64,000 nt of DNA. Source: Herbivorax alkaliphila (GTDB lineage Bacteria > Bacillota > Clostridia > Acetivibrionales > Acetivibrionaceae). The notes under the pieces are model-generated. The model was given only the letters and a program-made list of their open reading frames with translations, made no database searches and had not been told where the DNA came from. Positions 18,075-26,921 of the stretch are shown piece by piece (the first letter of the stretch is position 1; each line of letters opens with the position of its first letter). The DNA lies in the NCBI RefSeq assembly GCF_030848475.1, contig NZ_JAVDDS010000007.1, positions 1 through 64,000 on the forward strand, given 5' to 3'. The position numbers were made by a program, and so were the translations under genes.

Positions 18075-20597
18075 TTATATAAATAAGTTAACATTAGATT
18101 CTTCTGCTTCTCCTAAGTATGCTGCTACACCACCTATATCAACACCATCTATAAGTTCTTCTCTTTTTATTCCCATTAAATCCATAGACATATTACAAGC
18201 CATCAGTTTAACACCATTTCTTTGGGCTTGTTTTATCAGTTCCTCTAATGAAGCAACATTTTTCTTTTTCATAATGCCTCGAATCATTTTTGATCCCATG
18301 CCAAGCATATTCATTTTTGATAATCCTAAATTCTCACTTCCCTGTGGCATCATTTTGCCAAACATCTTCTCTATATAATCTTTTTGAACTTTTTGTGCAG
18401 TAGACTTTCTTAAAATATTCAGTCCCCAGAATGTAAAAAACAAAGTAACCTTTCTTCCCATGGCTGCAGCACCATTTGCAATTATAAAGGATGCTATTGC
18501 TTTGTCTAATTCTCCACTAAACACTACAATAGTTTTATTTTGGGGTAAATCATTGCTAAGTAAAGTTTTATCCTTTTCCTCATTAACCTTTTTATCGGAA
18601 GAACCTTTTTTTATTACGGCTTTAATATTTTTATCCTCTTGTTTGACTTCTAAAAGGGTATTACCTGTCTTTTCACACCAGGATTTAATGTCGTTAGAAA
18701 AACCAGGGTCTGTAGCTAAAACTTCTAATACTGTACCCTCGGTCACTTCATTCATTTTTTGATAAACCTTTACTATAGGACCTGGACAGGATAAGCCACA
18801 TGCATTTATATGAATAACTTCGCCAACTTTTTTGTGCTGCGGGTTAACTTCACCTGTCTCTGTATTATAAATCTCCTGTTTATTTAAATCAGTGTACTTC
18901 ATTTCACTTTCGCCATACTGATAATCTTGATTATCTAAATTGTATTTAGATTGCAAAATAGTATTATAGTGTTTAAAGCCTCCTGTTAATACTTTAACAT
19001 TTTTAAAACCTTTTTGTTTTAGTATTTTTGAAGCAACATAAGCCCTTAAACCAATCTGACAATTGACTATAATTTCCTTATCATGAGGCAACTCATTATA
19101 TCTTTCTCTAATTTCGCCAACTGGAATATTTATAGAGTCTTTAATAAAACCTAAATCCCTTTCAAAAGGTTCTCTCACATCTAAAACTATTGTTTTATTT
19201 TTATCTATATTATCAATCTCATGCCAATAGCTAACATCCATATTTCCCTCTAAAACATTGCTTGCCACAAATCCTGCCATGTTAACAGGATCTTTAGCAG
19301 AAGAATATGGTGGAGCATATGCTAACTCTAGTTCTGACAAATCAAATACCCTTTTATTAAATTTACTAGTGGTGGCAATAACATCTATCCGCTTATCTAC
19401 TCCTTCAAAGCCTACAATTTGAGCACCAAAAATAGTGCCATCTTGTGAATAAATAAGTTTTATGGTCATAGGCAAGGCTCCCGGATAATATCCTGCATGA
19501 GATTTAGATTGAGTTATTGTTGATAAATATTCAATACCTTCATTTTTTAAGTTTTTCTCATTATTACCTGTGCCTGCAATTGTTAAGTCAAATATCTTTG
19601 CAATTGCTGTACCCTGTGTACCTTTATATTGCTCTTTCTTTCCAACAATATTGTTTGCTACAATTCTACCCTGTTTATTAGCAGGTCCTGCTAGAGGTAT
19701 TATAGTATTACCTTTTAATATAAAATCTTCTACTTCTATTGCATCTCCCACTGCATATATATTTGGATCTGATGTTTTTAAGTATGAATCAACTTTTATT
19801 CCACCTCTTTGACCTAACTCAATACCACTGTCAGAAACAAAACCCACATCAGGCTTTACACCAATTGCCATAATTATCACATCAGCTTTAACGCTTCTAC
19901 CACTTTCTAAATAGATTTCAGTTTCCTTTTGATTGTGATTAAATTCTTTAACTCCATCACCTAAGTAAAGGTGAACTTGTTTAGAAAGTAGATGTTCATG
20001 AACTAAAGCAGCCATATCATAATCAAGCGTATTTAACACCTGATTTGATTTTTCAATTACCGACACCTTTAAGCCCAAATTATGAAGATTTTCAGCCATC
20101 TCCAATCCAATATATCCCCCTCCTATAACAACTGCTCTTTTAGGAGACACATTGTTAATATAGTCTTTAATAGCATCCACATCATACATGTTGCGTAGAG
20201 TAAAAATATTTGGATTGTTTATGCCTTTTATGCTTGGCTTTATAGGTTCTGCTCCAGGTGATAAAACTAAAACATCATAGCTTTCTTCATAAATTCTATC
20301 ATTTTTTAAGTCTTTTACAACAACACTCTTATCTTTAGTGTTGATTTTTGTAATTTCATTTTCTACTCTCACTTGAATATTAAACATGGCTTTCATTTTC
20401 TCAGGAGTTTGTACTAAAAGCATTTCTCTCTCAGTAATTGTATCTCCAATATAATAAGGAAGACCACAGTTTGCAAAAGAAATATACTGTCCACGCTCGA
20501 AAATAATAATTTCTGCCTCTTCGTCCATTCTTCTAAGTCTTGCAGCAGCACTTGCGCCTCCTGCAACTCCACCTACTATTAATACCTTTTTACTCAT
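18075..20597 (-). CDS. Four-domain CoA-disulfide reductase / rhodanese / TusA / DsrE fusion
   Basis: Predicted 840-residue multidomain redox protein. Residues 1-450 form an FAD/NAD(P)H reductase of the CoA-disulfide reductase type, with the Rossmann motif GGVAGGASAAAR and the single active-site Cys44 in SFANCGLPYYIG. Residues about 460-560 are a rhodanese domain with its Cys in IVNCQIGLRAY. Residues about 595-665 are a TusA domain with ACGLSCPGP. Residues about 690-840 are a DsrE/F-like domain (TIVVFSGELDKAIASFIIAN). Together these should reduce CoA or protein persulfides and pass sulfane sulfur between domains, so a role in sulfur or polysulfide metabolism is likely. A shorter paralogue is encoded at 26922-28691. 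Confidence 0.9.
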   Translation of the reverse strand: MSKKVLIVGGVAGGASAAARLRRMDEEAEIIIFERGQYISFANCGLPYYIGDTITEREMLLVQTPEKMKAMFNIQVRVENEITKINTKDKSVVVKDLKNDRIYEESYDVLVLSPGAEPIKPSIKGINNPNIFTLRNMYDVDAIKDYINNVSPKRAVVIGGGYIGLEMAENLHNLGLKVSVIEKSNQVLNTLDYDMAALVHEHLLSKQVHLYLGDGVKEFNHNQKETEIYLESGRSVKADVIIMAIGVKPDVGFVSDSGIELGQRGGIKVDSYLKTSDPNIYAVGDAIEVEDFILKGNTIIPLAGPANKQGRIVANNIVGKKEQYKGTQGTAIAKIFDLTIAGTGNNEKNLKNEGIEYLSTITQSKSHAGYYPGALPMTIKLIYSQDGTIFGAQIVGFEGVDKRIDVIATTSKFNKRVFDLSELELAYAPPYSSAKDPVNMAGFVASNVLEGNMDVSYWHEIDNIDKNKTIVLDVREPFERDLGFIKDSINIPVGEIRERYNELPHDKEIIVNCQIGLRAYVASKILKQKGFKNVKVLTGGFKHYNTILQSKYNLDNQDYQYGESEMKYTDLNKQEIYNTETGEVNPQHKKVGEVIHINACGLSCPGPIVKVYQKMNEVTEGTVLEVLATDPGFSNDIKSWCEKTGNTLLEVKQEDKNIKAVIKKGSSDKKVNEEKDKTLLSNDLPQNKTIVVFSGELDKAIASFIIANGAAAMGRKVTLFFTFWGLNILRKSTAQKVQKDYIEKMFGKMMPQGSENLGLSKMNMLGMGSKMIRGIMKKKNVASLEELIKQAQRNGVKLMACNMSMDLMGIKREELIDGVDIGGVAAYLGEAEESNVNLFI

Positions 20598-20824
20598 TTT
20601 AAAAGACTCCTTTTTTGCTATAATATTTGCCTATCATTAATTTATAATATTATTACCCTCTAAACTAAAACTATAAACCAATTAAAATTTCAAAATTTTT
20701 CTTGTTAATTTTATCTTTATTATTTTCTCATAGTTTATATAGATTCACCATTATTTCTATAACATTAAAACTTTTAAAATGCGCAAACTATACTGGGACA
20801 TCAATATACAGGAGGTTGTTTTTT

Positions 20825-20989
20825 ATGAAAATTCGTGAAGGAACTATACCAACTGTTCTCGGAACGGTAGTAACAGCCACAGGTCTTTCTCTTAAACCAA
20901 AAAGATCAAAAATTGCATGGGGCATAACAGGATTTGGTCTGGCTCACATTGTACTCGGAGCAATTGACCTTATAGATAATCGAAACTAA
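20825..20989 (+). CDS. Small conserved hydrophobic protein
   Basis: A 54-residue protein starting MKIREGTIPTVLG with AGGAGG nine bases upstream (near 20811). It has two hydrophobic stretches (about residues 7-22 and 30-48) joined by a basic turn KPKRSK, so it probably forms a membrane hairpin. Similar MxIREGxxPT proteins occur in other clostridia, but no function is known to me. A hairpin after the stop may terminate it. A longer frame from 20702 lacks a ribosome site. Confidence 0.7.
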   Translation: MKIREGTIPTVLGTVVTATGLSLKPKRSKIAWGITGFGLAHIVLGAIDLIDNRN

Positions 20990-21002
20990 ATAATATAACC
21001 AC

Positions 21003-21040
21003 ACGGTCCCTTGCATTAGAACAAGCAAGGGACTGTCATT
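21003..21040. terminator. Hairpin between convergent genes
   Basis: GTCCCTTGC at 21006-21014 and GCAAGGGAC at 21025-21033 form a perfect nine-base stem with a ten-base loop. It sits between the stops of the small hydrophobic gene and the cation exporter gene. A strong T-tract is absent on both sides, so termination strength is uncertain. Confidence 0.6.
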
Positions 21041-21070
21041 AAAATATAATATTCATGTAAATGTTTTGTT

Positions 21071-21976
21071 TTATTTCGGAATAGGGTTTACATGTACCAT
21101 GCAGTGCTTTACCGTTACAAATTTTTTTTCAATTGCATCATGGACATTTTCTGCAATAGCATGGGTTTCATTTAATGACTTTGAACCATCTGCTGCAATT
21201 TCTACATCGATATAAATTTTAGAACCAAATAATCTAGTTCTGATTTCATCAATTTGTAATACTCCTTCTTGCTCATTTATTACTGATTTAATTTTTTCTA
21301 ACATTCCTTTGTCACAGGATTTGTCTACTAATTTATCAATTGCTTCTTTAAAAATGTCAAATGCAACTTTACAAATAAAGATGCATATTATTACACTGGC
21401 AACTGGGTCAAGTATAGGAAATCCCATTCTAGCTCCTAAAATACCTATAAATGCACCAATTGATGATAAAGAATCTGAACGATGATGCCATGCATCTGCC
21501 ATCAATGAGCCAGAATTAATTTTCTTAGCTGCAGCTCTCGTAAACCAATACATCCACTCTTTTACTCCAATTGATATTATCGCAGCAATTAGTGCAAGGA
21601 TTGAAGGAACACCAAGTTCTCCATAATTTCCACCTATTATTTTTTCTATTCCACCTAATCCAATTCCTATACCTGTAGTGGCCAATATAAGTGCAAGTAT
21701 AATAGATGCAACACATTCTAATCGTTCATGTCCATATTGATGATTATGATCTGGCTTTTTACTTGAAATATTAAAGCCAATAATTACTATAAAGGTGCTA
21801 AAAACATCAGAAGCCGAATGTACCCCATCTGAAATCATTGCCCCTGACCCACCAAAAACACCTGATAAAATCTTTATTACTGATAAAATAAGATTTACAA
21901 TAATACTTGTTTTAGAGACTTTCATAGCAATTCTTTTTGTTTTATGTGTGTTCATAGATTGATTAATCTGTTCCAT
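21071..21976 (-). CDS. Cation diffusion facilitator (CDF) metal efflux transporter
   Basis: Predicted 301-residue CDF-family exporter, which moves divalent metals out of the cell in exchange for protons. Six membrane helices span about residues 25-205. The metal-site motifs are SDGVHSASDVFST in helix 2 and ADAWHHRSDSLSS in helix 5. The C-terminal 90 residues form the cytoplasmic dimerisation domain. The chosen ATG at 21976 has GGAGG eight bases upstream. An in-frame ATG at 21994 precedes that site. A probable NiCo riboswitch lies upstream, which points to nickel and/or cobalt as the inducing and exported metal. Confidence 0.92.
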   Translation of the reverse strand: MEQINQSMNTHKTKRIAMKVSKTSIIVNLILSVIKILSGVFGGSGAMISDGVHSASDVFSTFIVIIGFNISSKKPDHNHQYGHERLECVASIILALILATTGIGIGLGGIEKIIGGNYGELGVPSILALIAAIISIGVKEWMYWFTRAAAKKINSGSLMADAWHHRSDSLSSIGAFIGILGARMGFPILDPVASVIICIFICKVAFDIFKEAIDKLVDKSCDKGMLEKIKSVINEQEGVLQIDEIRTRLFGSKIYIDVEIAADGSKSLNETHAIAENVHDAIEKKFVTVKHCMVHVNPIPK

Positions 21977-22083
21977 AACAGTTACCTCCATCATAAATTA
22001 ATTTGAATAAGATAGCTCTATGGCACGTGCAAAACATTTTCTAAGACATTAGAAGTCTTCTGTTACCATTCCTCTTAGGGTAT

Positions 22084-22220
22084 AAAAAAACACCTATGGA
22101 ACAATAATAGTAACTACTGTCCCACAGATGCTGTGTTTTCTTCATCTGCTGCCACTTTAATGTGACCCGGCCCCGTAAATTGATAAATAATTTATGGCCT
22201 GCTCAGTTTGTACTGTAAAT
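22084..22220 (-). promoter_or_regulatory. Probable NiCo (czcD-type) riboswitch with overlapping terminator
   Basis: The leader of the CDF exporter, read leftward, contains GAGCAGGCC, then GGCAGCAGATG, then GGGACAG, spaced by hairpin-forming stretches. These G-rich blocks resemble the conserved purine-rich blocks of the NiCo riboswitch junction, a class known upstream of czcD-like exporters. The expression platform is clear: CAUCUGUGG (22130-22122), which precedes and overlaps GGGACAG, can pair over nine bases with CCAUAGGUG (22099-22091), followed by seven U residues. Metal binding would hold the aptamer together and block this terminator. The aptamer boundaries are approximate. Confidence 0.72.
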
Positions 22221-22333
22221 TATATGCAGTGCAAAGAGTGCTTTATAACATTATATTAAAAAATAAAATATGCGTCAATGCTTTTTTCAAAAAACTACAT
22301 TAAGTGAACTAACTTTAGGTAAAGATTCTACCG

Positions 22334-22453
22334 TTTGCTGAACATCTTTTGAATCCACATCGCCTTTATTTACATCTGACTCTCCAGTTAATGTTAATAC
22401 CAATAAAACAATGCCCAAAAACACAAAAAAGCCACTTATAACATCCCCTTAAA
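22334..22453 (-). pseudogene. Deleted fragment of a GH9 gene 5' end
   Basis: Bases 22334-22441 are identical to 17602-17708 inside the GH9 gene (codons about 14-49 on the minus strand). The following bases match 18008-18026 upstream of GH9. The junction falls in CTTATAA, present at both 17702 and 18008, so this fragment lost about 300 bases, including the start codon, by microhomology deletion. It lies just downstream of the GH74 gene. It encodes no protein. Confidence 0.9.
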
Positions 22454-22457
22454 CTAA

Positions 22458-22489
22458 GATAAAAGCCAGCATTTTTTTATGCTGACTTT
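22458..22489 (-). terminator. Terminator after the GH74 gene
   Basis: AAAGCCAGCAT and ATGCTGACTTT pair (one mismatch) around a T-rich loop. Read leftward the stem ends in GGCTTTTATC. It lies about 45 bases after the GH74 stop. Confidence 0.7.
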
Positions 22490-22532
22490 CATCTCGGGTT
22501 ATGGTTACTATTTTAAAATAATCATAATTAAT

Positions 22533-25172
22533 TTAAAATGAATCAATAATTTCTAATATATATCTTTTTAGAATTGTACCATCTGTTGAATCAACTTTTC
22601 CATCACCGTTAACATCAGCTCTTTCTAATTGTTCATCTGTAAGCATTTCAATCTCAAGTATATGTCTTGCCAACAACAAATAATCAGTTGAATCTATTAC
22701 TCCATCCATATTAATATCTCCAATATCTATTGGATCTGGGTCTGGTTCAGGTGTTGGGGGTGGAGAATCTGAAGCAGGTTCCCCATATACAATACCTCTA
22801 CCATTGGTTCCTACAAAAACTCTGCCATAAACTCTTAAATCTCCTGTAATTGCATAGTTTATTGAGCCATACTGATGCTGGTCATCATTTATTCTCACCC
22901 AATTTTCACCCATATCATCAGAACGATATATTGCATATAAATCATCTATTTCACCAGTAATGTAAATAGCGAGATAGTCCTCTCCATCTTTAGCTTTACC
23001 AAAGCCAACTACATCACATCTTGTAGTTTCTTCAATTTTATTTATTGTTTTACCACCATCAGTTGTATATGAAAGTCCGGTATAACGCCCAGGAATCCAT
23101 ACATGACCTTCTTTTCCCGGAACTGCTTTAATTTTAGCTGAATCAGACTCTAAATCTTCTTGGATAACTTCAAAGGTTTGACCACCATCATTACTTGCAT
23201 AGAAAGTATTTTCTGCATACGCATAGAATACATCTGGGTTAACTCTGTCTGAAGCAACATATGCCCCCTCTGGAAGTGTATCTACAGCTTCCCAGCCTCC
23301 ATTTACATAGCATATAACTCCTTGACTGGTTTCTGGTGACCATACAAAAGTTGAACCATCAGCTGACACTGCCACAACTCCCGCCTGTACAATGTCATCT
23401 TCACTGCTGGCAGGAAATGAATAACTTACATTTGGCTGAACATCCGACCATGTTTGACCGCCATCTGTGGAAATTCCAATGCTTCTTTTAATATCTTCAT
23501 ACTCTTCCTTGTCAGTAGTACCTGATCTTACTATAATTTCAGGATTTAGTTCTGCATAGTCCAATCCTGTCGTGCCAATAAATGTTGGTTCTATCATCAT
23601 ACAATCCGGACCAACGGTTATATCCTCATGTACAAATCCACAAATATCATTAACACCACTTATTAGCTCTACTCCGTCAATTGGAGGACAAATTAAGCTT
23701 AGTACCGCAGTTTGTTCAACTCCCATCCCCATAACTTCAATATTTACAAGTTCTCCTCTATCCCAGTCAGTTAAATTTTGTGTTCCATAAATAGTAGCTC
23801 CTGTAACATACATCATTTCATCAGAGTTAAAAGGATTAATCTCAATATCGCCCATCATCCAACCAAGTTTTGGTGTAGGACTGTCCACTATTTCATTGCC
23901 AGTAATCAAACCGCCATCGGCAGCATTTATCTCTTTTCCCCATGAAAGCCATGGTGCTTTTGAAATATCCATAGTGTATTTTAAATTTCTTGATGGCCAT
24001 GAATCACCAAACTCCCAAATTGCATCCCATGTTTCACCTGCATCTGTTGAACGGAAAATATAGTCATCCGGCCACCAGGATTGATTTGATGTAACTATTA
24101 AAGTGTCTGGATTTTGTCTATCAACACTTAATCCAGCATATCCATACCAATTTTCATATTCCGGCATACCATCCCAGTCGTAACCTGAAGGGGGTGTTAT
24201 ATTTGTCCATTCTCCTGTGTTTGTATCATATTTATAAACAGCACCGTCTTCACACTGATAAGGTCCACCTCTGTCACCATATGTAACATACAAAATACCA
24301 TTACCACTTATAACCCCTTGATGAGGTATTCCAACTGGCAGAGCATCTTCATTGTTTCTTCTAAAAATACTCTCTGTAGGCTGTCCTTCAACAGGTTTCC
24401 ATGTCTCACCAGCATCACGACTAACATATAGTGGATTTTCCTTGTCGGCAACTCCAACATAAATATCCTGTGTTGGCGTTCCTTTAGTTCCTTTCTCCCA
24501 ATCAAAAACTACAAAACACAATCCTAAATTGTCAGCTGTATAGTGAAAATCCGGATCCTCAACATAGTTTCCAACATTAGGAAAGTTCTCAACCTGAAAC
24601 CAAGTTTCACCATAGTCCTCACTCTTCCACAATCCATTACCACTTCTTGCTCCAAAATATAATATATTATTACTGTTAGGATCCACCATTAAACGTTCTC
24701 CAACTGAACGTCCTGGCATATTCCCTCCAAACTTAAATGGGAGCTCTGTTCTCTCCCATGTTTCTCCATAGTCATCTGAACGCAACATGTGCCCATTCAT
24801 ATCTGTCCACTCATTTGTATATGTACCAGCTGCAATATAAACTCTATTTGTTTCAACTGGATCAGTAGCTAAGCTTTCAGCACCTAATAAATTCCACTCA
24901 TCTGGATACACCCAGTCCATAAGAGGCTCCCACTCTAACGTTTCTTTGTTTCTTATATATGCTCCTCCCATGTCAGTACGTGCATAGACAAGTCCTTCCT
25001 CAGTAGGATTATAAATTATTCCACAAACAAATCCTCCACCGCCTCCAATTTCAACATTGTCCCATTTATATGGCACGCTGTTAACTCCAGTCACAATCGG
25101 TGTAAATAAAGAAATACTTGTAAAAATAATAAGCAAAATAAAAATTTTAATTTTTTTCATTTTCATAAACAT
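22533..25172 (-). CDS. GH74 xyloglucanase with C-terminal type I dockerin
   Basis: Predicted 879-residue secreted cellulosomal enzyme. Residues 1-30 are a signal peptide (KMKKIKIFILLIIF core). Two seven-bladed beta-propellers with repeated Asp-box motifs such as SDDYGETW, SRDAGETW and STDGGQTW fill residues about 35-790. The family's catalytic aspartates correspond to those in ARTDMGGAY and SGVNDICGF. A Pro-rich linker (PPPTPEPDPDP) precedes a type I dockerin (INMDGVIDSTDYLLLARH and DVNGDGKVDSTDGTILKR). GH74 enzymes cut the beta-1,4-glucan backbone of xyloglucan. The start at 25172 follows GGGGGTT. The frame extends upstream to 25232, but that ATG abuts GGAAGGAG without spacing. Confidence 0.93.
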   Translation of the reverse strand: MFMKMKKIKIFILLIIFTSISLFTPIVTGVNSVPYKWDNVEIGGGGGFVCGIIYNPTEEGLVYARTDMGGAYIRNKETLEWEPLMDWVYPDEWNLLGAESLATDPVETNRVYIAAGTYTNEWTDMNGHMLRSDDYGETWERTELPFKFGGNMPGRSVGERLMVDPNSNNILYFGARSGNGLWKSEDYGETWFQVENFPNVGNYVEDPDFHYTADNLGLCFVVFDWEKGTKGTPTQDIYVGVADKENPLYVSRDAGETWKPVEGQPTESIFRRNNEDALPVGIPHQGVISGNGILYVTYGDRGGPYQCEDGAVYKYDTNTGEWTNITPPSGYDWDGMPEYENWYGYAGLSVDRQNPDTLIVTSNQSWWPDDYIFRSTDAGETWDAIWEFGDSWPSRNLKYTMDISKAPWLSWGKEINAADGGLITGNEIVDSPTPKLGWMMGDIEINPFNSDEMMYVTGATIYGTQNLTDWDRGELVNIEVMGMGVEQTAVLSLICPPIDGVELISGVNDICGFVHEDITVGPDCMMIEPTFIGTTGLDYAELNPEIIVRSGTTDKEEYEDIKRSIGISTDGGQTWSDVQPNVSYSFPASSEDDIVQAGVVAVSADGSTFVWSPETSQGVICYVNGGWEAVDTLPEGAYVASDRVNPDVFYAYAENTFYASNDGGQTFEVIQEDLESDSAKIKAVPGKEGHVWIPGRYTGLSYTTDGGKTINKIEETTRCDVVGFGKAKDGEDYLAIYITGEIDDLYAIYRSDDMGENWVRINDDQHQYGSINYAITGDLRVYGRVFVGTNGRGIVYGEPASDSPPPTPEPDPDPIDIGDINMDGVIDSTDYLLLARHILEIEMLTDEQLERADVNGDGKVDSTDGTILKRYILEIIDSF

Positions 25173-25453
25173 TAATAATAACCCCCAATACATTTTTCCA
25201 ATTAATACCCTTTTAAAATTGTAAAAATTCATCTCCTTCCTTCAAAATTCAAACATTTGCACTATAGTTTAATGTCATTAATCTTTCTATATAAATTCGA
25301 TCATATCCCTTTTTTTAATGGATATACAACTTGATAAATTTATCATAATCAATTAATATAGACTTATGTTAATTTTAAAGAGTACATTGTTTTACTTTAA
25401 GATAACCTTTATACATGTACATAAAATATTACATATAAGGATGTGTTTTTAAA

Positions 25454-26851
25454 TTGCAAGATAAATTTTCTGAAAAAACTATAGGACCTCCTCCCTTTTG
25501 GCTTTCTATTATACCAATACTAGTAATGATAGTTTCTTTAGCACTATCAGTTTTTATATATGATGCTCAGCCACACATTTCATTGCTATTAGGAAGCACT
25601 GCCGCAGGACTTGTAGCAGTTATTCACGGACAGAAATGGAAAAACATTGAAAAAGGGTTTGTTAACAGCATAAAAAGAGCTATTCCCTCTCTTATAATCC
25701 TTCTTATTATAGGTATGATTATTAGTGTCTGGATAGCCAGTGGCATAGTACCTGCTTTAATGTATTTTGGCTTTAATATATTTTTACCCTATTGGTTTTT
25801 ACCTGTTATATTGATTTTTTGTAGTTTCATGTCTGTAATTACAGGCAGTTCATGGACTACAGCTGGAACCATTGGTGTAGCAGCTATTGGAATCGGACAG
25901 GGCCTTGGAATTCCTGCTCCTGCAATAGCTGGTGCAGTTGTCTCTGGTTCTTTCTTTGGTGACAAATTATCTCCAATGTCAGATTCTACGAATTTAACTC
26001 CTTCAGTTTTAGGTGTTGATTTATATGAACATATTAAGCACATGCTTTATACTACCATACCAAGTTTAATTATATCTCTCATTGCTTATACTGTATTAGG
26101 GTATTTCCTTGTGGACGGAAATACTGACGCCTCTTTAGTTTCTAAATACCAGGACATGCTTATTAACAATTTTACCTTTTCACCATTGCTTATAATTCCA
26201 CCTGTAATTGTTGTAACAATGGTTCTGTTTAAACTTCCTGCTATTCCAAGTCTTATTGCAGGAGTTATTTCTGGTGGAATTATGCAAGTTTTTGTACAGG
26301 GACAAAGTTTACAAGAAGTCTTTAATATACTATATGAAGGCTTTAGCATTTCAACTGGTTGGGATGAAATGGATGATCTTTTATCCCGTGGAGGCATGAC
26401 AAGTATGTACTCAGTTGTATCTTTAGCCATAATGGCACTATCTTTTGGCGGTATAATGAACAGATGCGGCATGTTGGATTCTTTAGTGTTGAAAATGACA
26501 AAGCTGGTAAAAAACAGTGGGAATCTAATATTAACAACCCTGCTTACATCAATTTCAATTAATATTTTCGCCGCAAACCAATACCTTGCAGTAATAATTC
26601 CGGGGCAGATGTATGAAGACTCTTATAAAAGACTGGGACTGAGCAATAAAAACCTTACAAGAACATTAGAAGGTGGTGGAACCTTAACAGCTCCACTAAT
26701 TCCATGGAACAGTAGTGGTGTGTTTATGTATTCTGTTTTAGCTGTCAATCCGTTAGCTTATGCACCATACGCTTTTGTATGCTGGCTGACTTCTATCGTA
26801 ATAGCTTTCTTCGGATATAGAAATATAACAATGGACAAGATAGACAAGTAA
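25454..26851 (+). CDS. nhaC: NhaC-type Na+/H+ antiporter
   Basis: Predicted 465-residue integral membrane protein with about twelve helices. Conserved NhaC features include SGSFFGDKLSPMSDSTNLTP and GGTLTAPLIPWNSSGVFMY. It should exchange cytoplasmic Na+ for external H+ and so support pH and sodium balance. It could also carry another substrate such as malate/lactate, because MleN belongs to the same family. The start is TTG at 25454, with AAGGA about 12 bases upstream. No nearer ATG is available. It is transcribed away from the GH74 gene. Confidence 0.88.
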   Translation: MQDKFSEKTIGPPPFWLSIIPILVMIVSLALSVFIYDAQPHISLLLGSTAAGLVAVIHGQKWKNIEKGFVNSIKRAIPSLIILLIIGMIISVWIASGIVPALMYFGFNIFLPYWFLPVILIFCSFMSVITGSSWTTAGTIGVAAIGIGQGLGIPAPAIAGAVVSGSFFGDKLSPMSDSTNLTPSVLGVDLYEHIKHMLYTTIPSLIISLIAYTVLGYFLVDGNTDASLVSKYQDMLINNFTFSPLLIIPPVIVVTMVLFKLPAIPSLIAGVISGGIMQVFVQGQSLQEVFNILYEGFSISTGWDEMDDLLSRGGMTSMYSVVSLAIMALSFGGIMNRCGMLDSLVLKMTKLVKNSGNLILTTLLTSISINIFAANQYLAVIIPGQMYEDSYKRLGLSNKNLTRTLEGGGTLTAPLIPWNSSGVFMYSVLAVNPLAYAPYAFVCWLTSIVIAFFGYRNITMDKIDK

Positions 26852-26921
26852 ATTAAATTTCAGTTACTTGTATAAATCATCTTTAAACCTATGAATTTAA
26901 ATTTAGGGCTTTTTATCCAGT

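Noticed and set aside
20702-20824. N-terminal extension of the small hydrophobic protein
   Set aside because: The AGGAGG and ATG at 20825 fit far better, and the extension does not look like protein.
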